Source of the DNA: Acinetobacter corruptisaponis | GTDB lineage: Bacteria > Pseudomonadota > Gammaproteobacteria > Pseudomonadales > Moraxellaceae | Length of the DNA: 64,000 nt | NCBI RefSeq assembly: GCF_030053775.1 | Contig: NZ_CP125670.1 | Coordinates: 124,001-188,000 of the forward strand | Direction: 5' to 3' | Shown: positions 1-7,653 of the stretch, one piece after another | Layout: each line of letters starts with the position of its first letter | How positions within the stretch are numbered: the first letter of the stretch is position 1 | Translations under genes and position numbers: made by a program | The notes under the pieces: model-generated | The model's database searches: none | The model's input: only the letters and a program-made list of their open reading frames with translations | What the model was told of the DNA's origin: nothing

Positions 1-1
1 G

Positions 2-319
2 AATGTTGAGTATTTCAATACAAGTAATGAAGAAAACCGTAAAGGTACAGCATCTGTAATTGAGGTACCCAAGTTTTTATTAACAGTCATTCCTGATCGG
101 AAGATGACGCTTACATCCCCGCCACTCATTGTTGGTGATAAGGTTGCTGTCGAATGGCAGCTTCAGGGAACCCTCAATAAAAAAGACCAGTCTGGTAAAA
201 AAGACGCAAAAGTAATCACTTTTAAAGGTGCTTCATTTTTTGAGGTTAAAAATAATAAGATTATATACATCGGTGATTACTACAACAATCATCCATTGCG
301 TAGTCAGTTAGAGCCATAA
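2..319 (+). CDS. NTF2/SnoaL-like protein, 3' part (runs off left edge)
   Basis: The reading frame is open from base 2 and ends at TAA 317-319, so the start lies outside the window. About 105 C-terminal residues are visible. The tail has the cone-fold pattern of the SnoaL/limonene-epoxide-hydrolase-like group: a strand with VAVEWQLQGT, then ITFKGASFFEVKNNKIIYIGDYYNNH. The closing aromatic 'GDYYN' segment is usual in that family. These small proteins bind or isomerise hydrophobic compounds, or have no known activity. The substrate cannot be read from the sequence. An internal ATG at 104 is probably not the start, because the frame upstream reads as the same domain. Confidence 0.6.
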   Translation, partial: NVEYFNTSNEENRKGTASVIEVPKFLLTVIPDRKMTLTSPPLIVGDKVAVEWQLQGTLNKKDQSGKKDAKVITFKGASFFEVKNNKIIYIGDYYNNHPLRSQLEP

Positions 320-337
320 TCAGGAGTGCTATAAAAT

Positions 338-508
338 GTCTTCGCAGGGATTGATTTAAATCAGGCAGATCAGCATTATTTAAATCAAGTTGCCATGTCA
401 CTGAATACTCGTCCTAGAAAAGCGTTAGATTGGCTTACACCATTAGAGAAATTTGCTCAGCTTGTTGATTATCATAAGACTTTTCAAACTGTCGCACCTC
501 ATGTTTGA
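338..508 (+). pseudogene. IS30-family transposase remnant (ISAba125-like C-terminus)
   Basis: The frame beginning at GTC 338 and ending at TGA 506-508 gives about 56 residues, including ALDWLTPLEKFAQLV and a HKTFQTVAPHV terminus. This reads as the C-terminal end of an IS30-family transposase and resembles ISAba125 as I remember it. The N-terminal 80 percent and the upstream end of the element are absent. It is a decayed fragment and cannot transpose by itself. Bases 509-648 after it are AT-rich and I see no gene there. Confidence 0.65.
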
Positions 509-648
509 ATTCGCCCTAATATAAAAGCTTATTTTCAATAAAAAACACATCATAATACCCCCTTGCCTTTTAACCACAAAAATATTGAAGTTATTATTTA
601 GAAGCAATTAATAGAAAAATAAACAAATCTTTTTTAAACAAGCTACTA

Positions 649-1506
649 GGGTGTGTTGACACTTTTAGCTTAAAAAAATAGCGAAGTAGTAAAATCAAAT
701 CGCCAAACCCAATTTTACTATTCGCTATGCCTCGTACCATGCTGACAGATCAACACTGGCAAAAGTTGAAAGTTATTCTGCGTAATTTATCCATTCACCA
801 CAACTCAAATTTACGCAATTTTATTGAAGCTATTCTCTATAGAATTAGAACAGGCTGTCCGTGGCGAGATATTCCTTCTTGTTTTGGTCATTCAAACTCT
901 ATTTTCAAACGTTTTAATCGTTGGTCAAGCAGCGGTAAGTTACTTAGATTATTCAAATTGCTAGCCTCATGCCCCGATATGGAGTGGATTTTTATTGATG
1001 GCTCTCATGTACGTGCTCATCAACATTCTGCCGGCATAGCGAATCAATCTATTTCTAAAAGTGTAGGAGGAAACTCCTCAAAAATACATTTGATTGTTGA
1101 TGCACATGGCAATCCTATTGATTTCATAATTACCGATGGGACCACACATGATGTTAAAGTTGCACCTGATTTAATATCAACATTAGATTTAAAAGAGACA
1201 AAAGTGGTATGGGCAGATAAAGGCTATGATTCAGAACCACTGCGTGAACAGATCAGGAAAACAGGGACTAAAGCGAATATACCAAAGAAAACGAATAGCC
1301 AATCTAACAATGACCATATGGACTGGTATTTATATAAAATCAGGCATTTAGTTGAAAATATGTTTTGTAGATTAAAGCAATTTAGAGGAATAGCTACTCG
1401 ATATGACAAGCTCAAAAGAAATTATCAAAGTTCTGTTGCTTTAGCCTGTATATTTTTATGGCTACCTTTATAGGGTTAATTATGAACAGTAAATGTCAAC
1501 AGACCC
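649..1506 (+). mobile_element. IS5-family insertion sequence, copy 1
   Basis: The element is 858 bp. Its ends read inwards GGGTGTGTTGACAC (left) and GGGTCTGTTGACAT (right), an imperfect inverted repeat. TA flanks both sides (647-648, 1507-1508). It holds one transposase gene. It differs from the second copy (6577-7434) by only a few substitutions, so the duplication is recent. The single ORF of about 250 residues and the ends fit the IS427 subgroup. Confidence 0.88.
727..1473 (+). CDS. IS5-family (IS427 group) DDE transposase
   Basis: This 248-residue transposase belongs to the DDE superfamily and cuts and joins the ends of the element. Visible features are an N-terminal DUF4096-like helical segment (LTDQHWQKLKVIL, then YRIRTGCPWRDIP), the first catalytic Asp in WIFIDGSHVRAHQHS, the second in VWADKGYDSEPLR, and a C-terminal helix with a Glu in RHLVENMFCRLKQFR. 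All three acidic residues are present. It starts at ATG 727, about 78 bp inside the left end, and stops about 33 bp before the right end, a normal layout. The frame is intact and probably active. Confidence 0.88.
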   Translation: MPRTMLTDQHWQKLKVILRNLSIHHNSNLRNFIEAILYRIRTGCPWRDIPSCFGHSNSIFKRFNRWSSSGKLLRLFKLLASCPDMEWIFIDGSHVRAHQHSAGIANQSISKSVGGNSSKIHLIVDAHGNPIDFIITDGTTHDVKVAPDLISTLDLKETKVVWADKGYDSEPLREQIRKTGTKANIPKKTNSQSNNDHMDWYLYKIRHLVENMFCRLKQFRGIATRYDKLKRNYQSSVALACIFLWLPL

Positions 1507-1508
1507 TA

Positions 1509-1791
1509 GTCATATTTTATAACAAGAAAAAATAAACCATGGCTTTTGGGTTTATGAATAGACTCAATAATGCCCCCCAATTACTCATTGATCGGTAAAA
1601 AAGGTAAGACAGCTTTTCGCTCTCTTCTTAGCTTAGGAATTTCTGAATTATAGCCCATAAAATCAGCAACGCACTCTAACGCTGTCATACAGCGTTAGAG
1701 GGATAATGATCTCAAGATTGTATTGCTTGGGCTGTCTAATTTGCCGTATTAGACACCATCACCATCACCAGCCCAAACCATATCCACTTTT
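1509..1791. other. Intergenic segment with two hairpins
   Basis: No convincing gene lies between the IS and the GMC gene; a 27-codon ORF near 1570-1650 has no visible family. Two strong stem-loops are present. One is an 11-bp perfect stem at 1674-1684 / 1690-1700 (CTCTAACGCTG, loop TCATA). The other is nested: TTGGGCT (1727-1733) pairs with AGCCCAA (1770-1776) around TGTCTAAT/ATTAGACA (1733-1740 / 1748-1755). They lie downstream of the minus-strand GMC gene and may end its transcript or protect its 3' end, although neither has a T-run. Confidence 0.5.
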
Positions 1792-3510
1792 TTAAGCATT
1801 GCTTAATGCACTGGCTAAATCACCAGTACCCTTCAAGTCAGACACCTGTCCCTCCAAAGGCTGACTAAATTCAATACGCTGAATCTTTGCTGCCCGCTCT
1901 GCGGAGAACACTGGGATTTGACTCATCGCAAATTCAGACAGTGCGGTAATGGTTAGTGAGGGATTCACACCTAAATTCCCAGGTACAATCGAACCATCTA
2001 ATACGCGTAAATTTTGATAACCAAAGACTTGACCAGTGAAGTCCACAACGCCATTCGACTTGTCATTGCCCATCGCGACACCACTCATAATATGTGCTGT
2101 CGTTGGCGTTCCCAGTAGAATTTCAGTAAGTGCAGAACCAGGTTCTCCACCTAACTTTTGTGCAATCATTTTAGTGGCTTCTTCAGCCGCAGGGAATGAA
2201 ACGGTGAGTGGCGTGTCCCCTTCTTTTTGCACAGCAGTGATACTATTTTTGAACAGTCGATACCACTTTCTACGCCATTCAAAATGAATGAATGCTTCAG
2301 ACTTTTGCATCACCAATAAAATGATAGAGTCTTTGGCTTTACCCTTATAACGCAGTACTTTAAAGGTTTTTAAGGGATGTAACAGTGTATTGAACACAAA
2401 CTTCATAAAGCGCATAAAGCCCTGACCAGTCACCATAGGCACGTATGGAATATAAATCCATGAAGCATCCGCACCTTCAGGGAAACGTGTGACCTCGATA
2501 TTGGTATCTGCATCGACTGAAATAAAGGAGCTGATAGCCACACCATCATCCAGTTTTTTACCAGTATTGTTCACTGTGGTCAGGGTTTCCGAGTTCGTCC
2601 GAACTTCCTGTCCCAGCAATGAAGAAATATTGGGTAAAGTTTTATGCTGATCACGCATTTTTAACAACATCGGTACCGTACCCATTACACCCGCAGATAA
2701 CACCACCCCACGACTGCGCAAACTATACTGACGAACATTCTTTCCTAAAGTTTCTTTGACTATTACTTCGTAACCTGCGCTACCATCTTCATTCAGTGGT
2801 GTAATTTTCACCACTTCAGAACTTGGACGAATTTCAACGCCATTACGCTCAGAAAAATACAGGTAATTTTTCATCAGGGTATTTTTGGCATTATTACGAC
2901 AGCCCAACATACAAGCGCCACAATAAATACAGGAGTTACGATCTGGCCCCTCTCCATTGAAATACGGATCTTTCGCTAATTGTCCTTCTTGACCAGCTAC
3001 TTGCGAAAAGAAGACCCCCGTATTCACCGTTTTAAATGAATTTGCATATCCAATTTCACTCGCAACTTCTTTTAACGTTTCGTCTGCAATATTGGTATAA
3101 GTATTATTCGCTGTACCCAACATACGTTGAGCGAGACCATAAAACGGCTTTAAGGTTTCTTTCCAGTCTTTACGAATCTTGGTCCATGCCTCAGACTCAA
3201 AAACAGCATCAGGTGGAATTAAATGTACATTGGCATAAATTTGTGAGCCCCCACCGACGCCCACCCCATGCAAAATGGTGGTTTTACTGGTGAAAGTAAA
3301 TTGCATCGTACCTCTGAATCCCAGTTCAGGCCGCCACAAATAGTTTTTGGTGTCTAAATTTGTAGTTGGAAAATCCTTGTCTTCACGGCGTAATCCTTTC
3401 TCCAAAATCAGGACTTTATAGCCCTTTTCACTAAGGCGTAAAGCACTGACCGATCCACCAAAGCCTGAGCCAATCACGATTTGATCAAAATCAAAATCTT
3501 TATTATTCAT
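1792..3510 (-). CDS. GMC-family FAD-dependent alcohol oxidoreductase
   Basis: This 572-residue flavoprotein carries a Rossmann FAD motif near the N-terminus (VIGSGFGGSVSALRL, about residues 12-27). It also has the GMC signature GVGVGGGSQIYANV near residue 85 and a cysteine-rich CIYCGACMLGCRNNAKNTL segment near residue 195, typical of the cholesterol-oxidase-like branch. The C-terminal GMC domain has LRVLDGSIVPGNLGVNP. Members oxidise primary or sterol-type alcohols. The aldehyde dehydrogenase gene upstream on the same strand suggests an alcohol-to-aldehyde-to-acid pair. Start ATG 3510 is preceded by AAAGGAG at a good distance. The substrate is not determined by sequence; a fatty alcohol is my inference from the nearby alkyl sulfatase. 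Confidence 0.82.
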   Translation of the reverse strand: MNNKDFDFDQIVIGSGFGGSVSALRLSEKGYKVLILEKGLRREDKDFPTTNLDTKNYLWRPELGFRGTMQFTFTSKTTILHGVGVGGGSQIYANVHLIPPDAVFESEAWTKIRKDWKETLKPFYGLAQRMLGTANNTYTNIADETLKEVASEIGYANSFKTVNTGVFFSQVAGQEGQLAKDPYFNGEGPDRNSCIYCGACMLGCRNNAKNTLMKNYLYFSERNGVEIRPSSEVVKITPLNEDGSAGYEVIVKETLGKNVRQYSLRSRGVVLSAGVMGTVPMLLKMRDQHKTLPNISSLLGQEVRTNSETLTTVNNTGKKLDDGVAISSFISVDADTNIEVTRFPEGADASWIYIPYVPMVTGQGFMRFMKFVFNTLLHPLKTFKVLRYKGKAKDSIILLVMQKSEAFIHFEWRRKWYRLFKNSITAVQKEGDTPLTVSFPAAEEATKMIAQKLGGEPGSALTEILLGTPTTAHIMSGVAMGNDKSNGVVDFTGQVFGYQNLRVLDGSIVPGNLGVNPSLTITALSEFAMSQIPVFSAERAAKIQRIEFSQPLEGQVSDLKGTGDLASALSNA

Positions 3511-3624
3511 CCTATTAACTCCTTTAAAAGTTTTATTTTTCTGTTTTTAAATACACTAATTCCTTCACTTCAAAATATCCATCTTGAAGTGAAAAGTGAT
3601 GTTGAGGTTTTTAAATTTAAGCGC

Positions 3625-5070
3625 TTATGACTTCATCCGAATCAATAAATTCAACAGCCAATTGGCAAATTTTCCGTAAGGCGGCGCGAGAAACTTCAAG
3701 CTCGAAAAACCCGCCTGATAAAACACAGGACGCATTTTGGAAAAAGTCAAAAAGCCTTCATAGCCATGATAATGCCCCATCCCGCTGGCACCGACCCCAC
3801 CAAATGGCAAGTCATGCTGCCCGACATGAAATAAGGCATCATTGACCGAAACCCCGCCCGACATAACTCGGCTGATATAAAATTCGACTGAGCTTTTATT
3901 ATTGCTAAATGGATAAAAGGCCAATGGACGATCACGCTGCACAATATAGTCCACTACCTCTTCAGGCTTCTGGTAGGTTTTGACCATCAAGATCGGACCA
4001 AAGGTTTCACGCGTATCAATTTCCATCTCATCATTGCTGTTCAACACCAAAGTCAGTGGAAATTTTCGTGTCGCAGCATCTGGCTCTTGCTGATTTAAAT
4101 TAATCAAACTTGCCCCTTTGGCTTCAGCATCTGCCAAGCTATGCACTAAGCGCTGAAATGCGCGCTCATCAATCACAGAAGTATAATCTTTGCTATGAAT
4201 ATCAGGCACATGTTCCTGAACCCACGCTGCCGCGGCTTGAATAAATGCTTGTAACTTCGACTCATGCACAAATAAATAATCGACATTGGTACAAATTTGT
4301 CCCGCATTAAACTGTTTCACAAACATAATGCGTTCTACAGCTTTATCGATGGGGTATTCAGGGTCAATCACCGCAGGAGATTTACCACCCAGCTCCAAAG
4401 TCACTGGCGTCAAGTTTGGTGCAGCAGCAGCCATGACTTTACGCCCTGTCGCACCAGAGCCAGTAAACATCAGGTGGTCAAACGGCAATTTTGAAAATGC
4501 GATGCCTACTTCACCCGTCTCATCGAAAATCTGTAATTTTTCCGCTTTAAAGTATTTGGGGCTTAACTCCATCAGCAATTCGGCCAAATGTCTTGAATTT
4601 TCAGACATTTTAACCATAGCGGTATTTCCCGCAGCAAACACGGCCGACAACTGTGAAAACATCAAATTGATGGGGAAATTCCACGGCACAATAATTCCAA
4701 TCACGCCCAGTGGCTGAGGAATCACACGGTTCTTCGCACCAAAATACAGGCTATGATCGACATGTCGTTTTTGTACTTTCGTCCATTGCTTCAAATGTTT
4801 GATGCTGCCGTTAATGTCATCCGTGACAGTAATAATTTCTGCCAATAAGGTTTCATGGCGTGAACGATTTCCATAATCACGATTCAAGGCGTCAATAATT
4901 GCTTCACGGTGATTGTTAATCAATGCTTTTAAATTCAGTAAATGTTGCTTGCGTTGTTCAATCGTTTCAATGCCTTGCTGATGAAAGCTTTTGCGCTGTA
5001 ATTGAAAACAATCGTGCAATGTCTGTTCTATCACTGTTTGCTCGATATGAGACTGAACCGTAAGTTGCAT
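3625..5070 (-). CDS. Aldehyde dehydrogenase (coniferyl/fatty aldehyde type)
   Basis: This 481-residue NAD(P)-dependent aldehyde dehydrogenase matches the coniferyl-aldehyde dehydrogenase (CalB-like) subgroup in length. Visible parts are the PWNFPINLMF cofactor segment, the FTGSGATGRKVM loop, the general-base Glu in VTLELGGKSPAV, and the catalytic Cys in FNAGQICTNVDYLFV. A hydrophobic C-terminal tail (FANWLLNLLIRM) could touch the membrane, as in fatty-aldehyde dehydrogenases. It lies 114 bp upstream of the GMC gene on the same strand and probably shares its promoter. It is divergent from the AraC gene. Start ATG 5070 follows AAGGAAAAG. It would oxidise the aldehyde made by the GMC enzyme to an acid. 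Confidence 0.85.
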   Translation of the reverse strand: MQLTVQSHIEQTVIEQTLHDCFQLQRKSFHQQGIETIEQRKQHLLNLKALINNHREAIIDALNRDYGNRSRHETLLAEIITVTDDINGSIKHLKQWTKVQKRHVDHSLYFGAKNRVIPQPLGVIGIIVPWNFPINLMFSQLSAVFAAGNTAMVKMSENSRHLAELLMELSPKYFKAEKLQIFDETGEVGIAFSKLPFDHLMFTGSGATGRKVMAAAAPNLTPVTLELGGKSPAVIDPEYPIDKAVERIMFVKQFNAGQICTNVDYLFVHESKLQAFIQAAAAWVQEHVPDIHSKDYTSVIDERAFQRLVHSLADAEAKGASLINLNQQEPDAATRKFPLTLVLNSNDEMEIDTRETFGPILMVKTYQKPEEVVDYIVQRDRPLAFYPFSNNKSSVEFYISRVMSGGVSVNDALFHVGQHDLPFGGVGASGMGHYHGYEGFLTFSKMRPVFYQAGFSSLKFLAPPYGKFANWLLNLLIRMKS

Positions 5071-5177
5071 ATGCTTTTCCTTTCACGGCTAAAAATGGTG
5101 ATTCAATACTTCTTTTCTATGTTGGTTGAGATAATCTCTTATCCTACTTTAACAAATGACTTGAATTATGCTTGACT

Positions 5178-5208
5178 TTTTAGGACACTAAATTGATCTT
5201 TTAGGACA
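5178..5208. promoter_or_regulatory. Direct-repeat operator in the ALDH/AraC divergent promoter
   Basis: TTTTAGGACA occurs twice in the same orientation, at 5178-5187 and 5199-5208, with starts 21 bp apart (two helical turns). The site sits just upstream of the araC-type gene and inside the 153-bp divergent region. Paired direct half-sites at this spacing are typical for AraC-family regulators. The link to the neighbouring regulator is inferred. Confidence 0.55.
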
Positions 5209-5223
5209 ACACGGAATGTTGTA

Positions 5224-6243
5224 ATGGGAAGTTATATTCGTGCAGCCAGCCTCGGCGGTTTTGAAGACTTAGTCCGTAGTTATGGCATAAACCCTATAGG
5301 AATCTTGAAAGAGATCGGGATTTTACCTGCTTTACTCCGCGATCCAGATTCATTTATTCATTATGATCATTATTTAAATTTATTGGAAAAAGCGGCCTTA
5401 GCCTGTCAGGATGACTGCTTCGGTTTAAAACTCGGCGCACTCCAAAATATTAGCACAATCGGTTTGATTGGCGTCTATATGTCCCGACAAACGAGCATAC
5501 TTGAAGCCTTAAGCGTGGCGCAAAAGTATGTCTATTTACATGCTGAAGGCGTTGTCTTTCACGTCTCGCAACATAATGCTCTGTTCTGTAAGCTGAACTT
5601 TGTGCGTTTAAGTGAATACAACACCGATGTACCACAAAAATCACAACTGGCCATTTGCCTTGTCGCGAATATTTTAAAAGATTTGATTGGCCCACAGTGG
5701 CATGCAGAAAAAATTTGCTTCAAGCAAAAAGCACCACAAAAAGGAGCTCAAACTTTCCAAGCACATTTTTCCTGTCCAGTGGAATTTGAAACCGATGAGG
5801 ATGCGCTTTATTTTCCCGCAAGCTTTTTAAGCTATAAACCCTATAATTTTAATGAAGATGCCATTAATCAACTAATCGTACAGCAGCTTGAAACACAAAG
5901 CAGCACCAAAACTGAAGACAATACCGCACTGATAGAGAGTTCAGTCCGCATGCTGATGGCGACAGGAGACTGCAGCATTGAAAATATCGCACTCTGTATG
6001 GGAATGCATCCGAAAAAGCTTCAGCGCGCTTTAAAAATGCAAGGAACAACCTATCGAGATATACTCGAAAATGTCCGAAAAAAAGAAGCGCTTCGTATGC
6101 TTGATGCAGGCAATGTGAATTTGACAGATATTGCTCTACAGTTGGGCTATGCAGAATTATCTATTTTCAGTCGCAACTTTAAAAGCTGGTTTGGCGTTCC
6201 TCCAACCGAGTTAAGAGACAAAAGTCGAAGCCATATTGTATGA
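5224..6243 (+). CDS. AraC-family transcriptional regulator
   Basis: This is a 339-residue regulator. Residues 20-205 resemble the arabinose-binding-like ligand domain of the OruR/AraC_N type (GLKLGALQNISTIGLIGVYM is recognisable). The C-terminal 100 residues carry two helix-turn-helix units (CSIENIALCMGMHPKKLQRA and LTDIALQLGYAELSIFSRNF), followed by the usual FGVPPTELR end. It is divergent from the aldehyde dehydrogenase and probably activates that gene and the GMC gene in response to an alcohol or aldehyde. A direct-repeat site lies just upstream (5178-5208). Start ATG 5224 is taken because the first residues match the family start; the ribosome site is weak. Confidence 0.85.
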   Translation: MGSYIRAASLGGFEDLVRSYGINPIGILKEIGILPALLRDPDSFIHYDHYLNLLEKAALACQDDCFGLKLGALQNISTIGLIGVYMSRQTSILEALSVAQKYVYLHAEGVVFHVSQHNALFCKLNFVRLSEYNTDVPQKSQLAICLVANILKDLIGPQWHAEKICFKQKAPQKGAQTFQAHFSCPVEFETDEDALYFPASFLSYKPYNFNEDAINQLIVQQLETQSSTKTEDNTALIESSVRMLMATGDCSIENIALCMGMHPKKLQRALKMQGTTYRDILENVRKKEALRMLDAGNVNLTDIALQLGYAELSIFSRNFKSWFGVPPTELRDKSRSHIV

Positions 6244-6344
6244 CTTCTGGTTTTGCTACTTCGTTAAATAAAAAGTACCCAACGAATTCAAGCATATAGT
6301 TTAAATCCATTGAATGTCACTCTAATCAATACAGACTCAATTGA

Positions 6345-6590
6345 TTATTTCGGGAAAACAAAGGATGCGACCAAACGTGCCCCCCAACCTTTCGGGCTGC
6401 CGTCAGTATCATCAACCCAATATCGAGCACCACCGCCCACACTAATGGCCTGACCATTTAGGCGAATCACTTTGGTCACAGTCAAGTTGACAGGAACTGT
6501 GGCTTCTTCTGCATTCCAGTCATATGTCGTTTCAGTATTCAATGCCACCGTCGTACTATTTGGATAAGTGTAACTAGGGTCTGTTGACAT
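6345..6590 (-). pseudogene. Outer-membrane transporter, C-terminal fragment cut by IS
   Basis: The 76 native residues end in ARLVASFVFPK, a C-terminal strand with a terminal aromatic and lysine. This is the normal end of the 'transporter' barrel proteins related to the MetA pathway of phenol degradation (PF13557). The first few codons of the present ORF (MSTDP) come from the IS5 end, and the native sequence begins at the TAG bases next to 6577. The gene's 5' portion is not found on the other side of the IS. It probably once helped import the hydrophobic substrate handled by the neighbouring oxidases. It cannot fold as a barrel now. Confidence 0.7.
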
Positions 6591-7434
6591 TTACTGTTCA
6601 TAATTAACCCTATAAAGGTAGCCATAAAAATATACAGGCTAAAGCAACAGAACTTTGATAATTTCTTTTGAGCTTGTCATATCGAGTAGCTATTCCTCTA
6701 AATTGCTTTAATCTACAAAACATATTTTCAACTAAATGCCTGATTTTATATAAATACCAGTCCATATGGTCATTGTTCGATTGGCTATTTGTTTTCTTTG
6801 GTATATTCGCTTTAGTCCCTGTTTTCCTGATCTGTTCACGCAGTGGTTCTGAATCATAGCCTTTATCTGCACATACCACTTTTGTCTCTTTTAAATCTAA
6901 TGTTGATATTAAATCAGGTGCAACTTTAACATCATGTGTGGTTCCATCGGTAATCATGAAATCAATAGGATTGCCATGTGCATCAACAATCAAATGTATT
7001 TTTGAGGAGTTTCCTCCTACACTTTTAGAAATAGATTGATTCGCTATGCCAGCAGAATGTTGATGAGCACGTACATGAGAGCCATCAATAAAAATCCACT
7101 CCATATCGGGGCATGAGGCTAGTAATTTGAATAATCTAAGTAACTTACCGCTGCTTGACCAACGATTAAAACGTTTGAAAATAGAGTTTGAATGACCAAA
7201 ACAACAAGGAATATCTCGCCACGGACAGCCTGTTCTAATTCTATAGAGAATAGCTTCAATAAAATTGCGTAAATTTGAGTTGTGGTGAATGGATAAATTA
7301 CGCAGAATAACTTTCAACTTTTGCCAGTGTTGATCTGTCAGCATGGTACGAGGCATAGCGAATAGTAAAATTGGGTTCGGCGATTTGATTTTACTACTTC
7401 GCTATTTTTTTAAGCTAAAAGTGTCAACACACCC
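6577..7434 (-). mobile_element. IS5-family insertion sequence, copy 2 (inverted)
   Basis: Same element as 649-1506, in the opposite orientation and the same 858-bp length. Its ends carry the same GGGTCTGTTGACAT / GGGTGTGTTGACAC repeats. TA flanks it at 6575-6576 and 7435-7436. It truncates the transporter gene on its left. Confidence 0.88.
6610..7356 (-). CDS. IS5-family DDE transposase, copy 2
   Basis: This 248-residue transposase is nearly identical to the product of 727-1473. By eye the differences are Ser to Cys near residue 52, Ile to Met near residue 135, and Trp to Cys in the VVCADKGYDSE block. The last change sits next to the second catalytic Asp and could matter for activity. The acidic triad itself is kept. 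Confidence 0.87.
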   Translation of the reverse strand: MPRTMLTDQHWQKLKVILRNLSIHHNSNLRNFIEAILYRIRTGCPWRDIPCCFGHSNSIFKRFNRWSSSGKLLRLFKLLASCPDMEWIFIDGSHVRAHQHSAGIANQSISKSVGGNSSKIHLIVDAHGNPIDFMITDGTTHDVKVAPDLISTLDLKETKVVCADKGYDSEPLREQIRKTGTKANIPKKTNSQSNNDHMDWYLYKIRHLVENMFCRLKQFRGIATRYDKLKRNYQSSVALACIFLWLPL

Positions 7435-7537
7435 TAATAAAAATATCTCCATCGAAAATAAAGTATAAAAATTCAAAAACCATTTAATAAAGTATCAATA
7501 GAGTTAAAATACATATAGCTTACTTTTAATTTTAAAG

Positions 7538-7568
7538 AGGAATACAAGAAATAATTTCTTGTATTCCT
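7538..7568. repeat. 31-bp palindrome downstream of the alkyl sulfatase
   Basis: AGGAATACAAGAAAT (7538-7552) and its exact complement ATTTCTTGTATTCCT (7554-7568) are separated by one base. It lies 85 bp past the sulfatase stop on the minus strand, with a short T-rich run after it. It may act as a terminator or as a protein-binding palindrome. The rest of 7437-7653 is AT-rich with no gene seen. Confidence 0.55.
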
Positions 7569-7653
7569 GTTATAAGATTGGGAGAACCAAGTTGATAATT
7601 TCACCCATTTCTTTGGATCTATTAATTTAAGTTTCGACTTTACTTATTTGAGC

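Larger units (their letters stand above)
649..7434. mobile_element. Putative composite transposon bounded by inverted IS5-family copies
   Basis: Two 858-bp IS5-family copies lie in inverted orientation at 649-1506 and 6577-7434. They enclose a GMC oxidase, an aldehyde dehydrogenase, an AraC regulator and the 3' end of a transporter gene. Both outer boundaries carry a TA (647-648 and 7435-7436), which fits the 2-bp target of this IS group but is too short to prove transposition as a unit. The transporter is cut exactly at the IS end and its 5' part is not found beyond 7434. This suggests that the catabolic segment was captured from another replicon by the two IS copies. Confidence 0.5.

Noticed and set aside
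1741..1776. His-tag-like coding stretch (CACCATCACCATCACC)
   Set aside because: It lies in the loop of an intergenic hairpin, with no supporting ORF or ribosome site.
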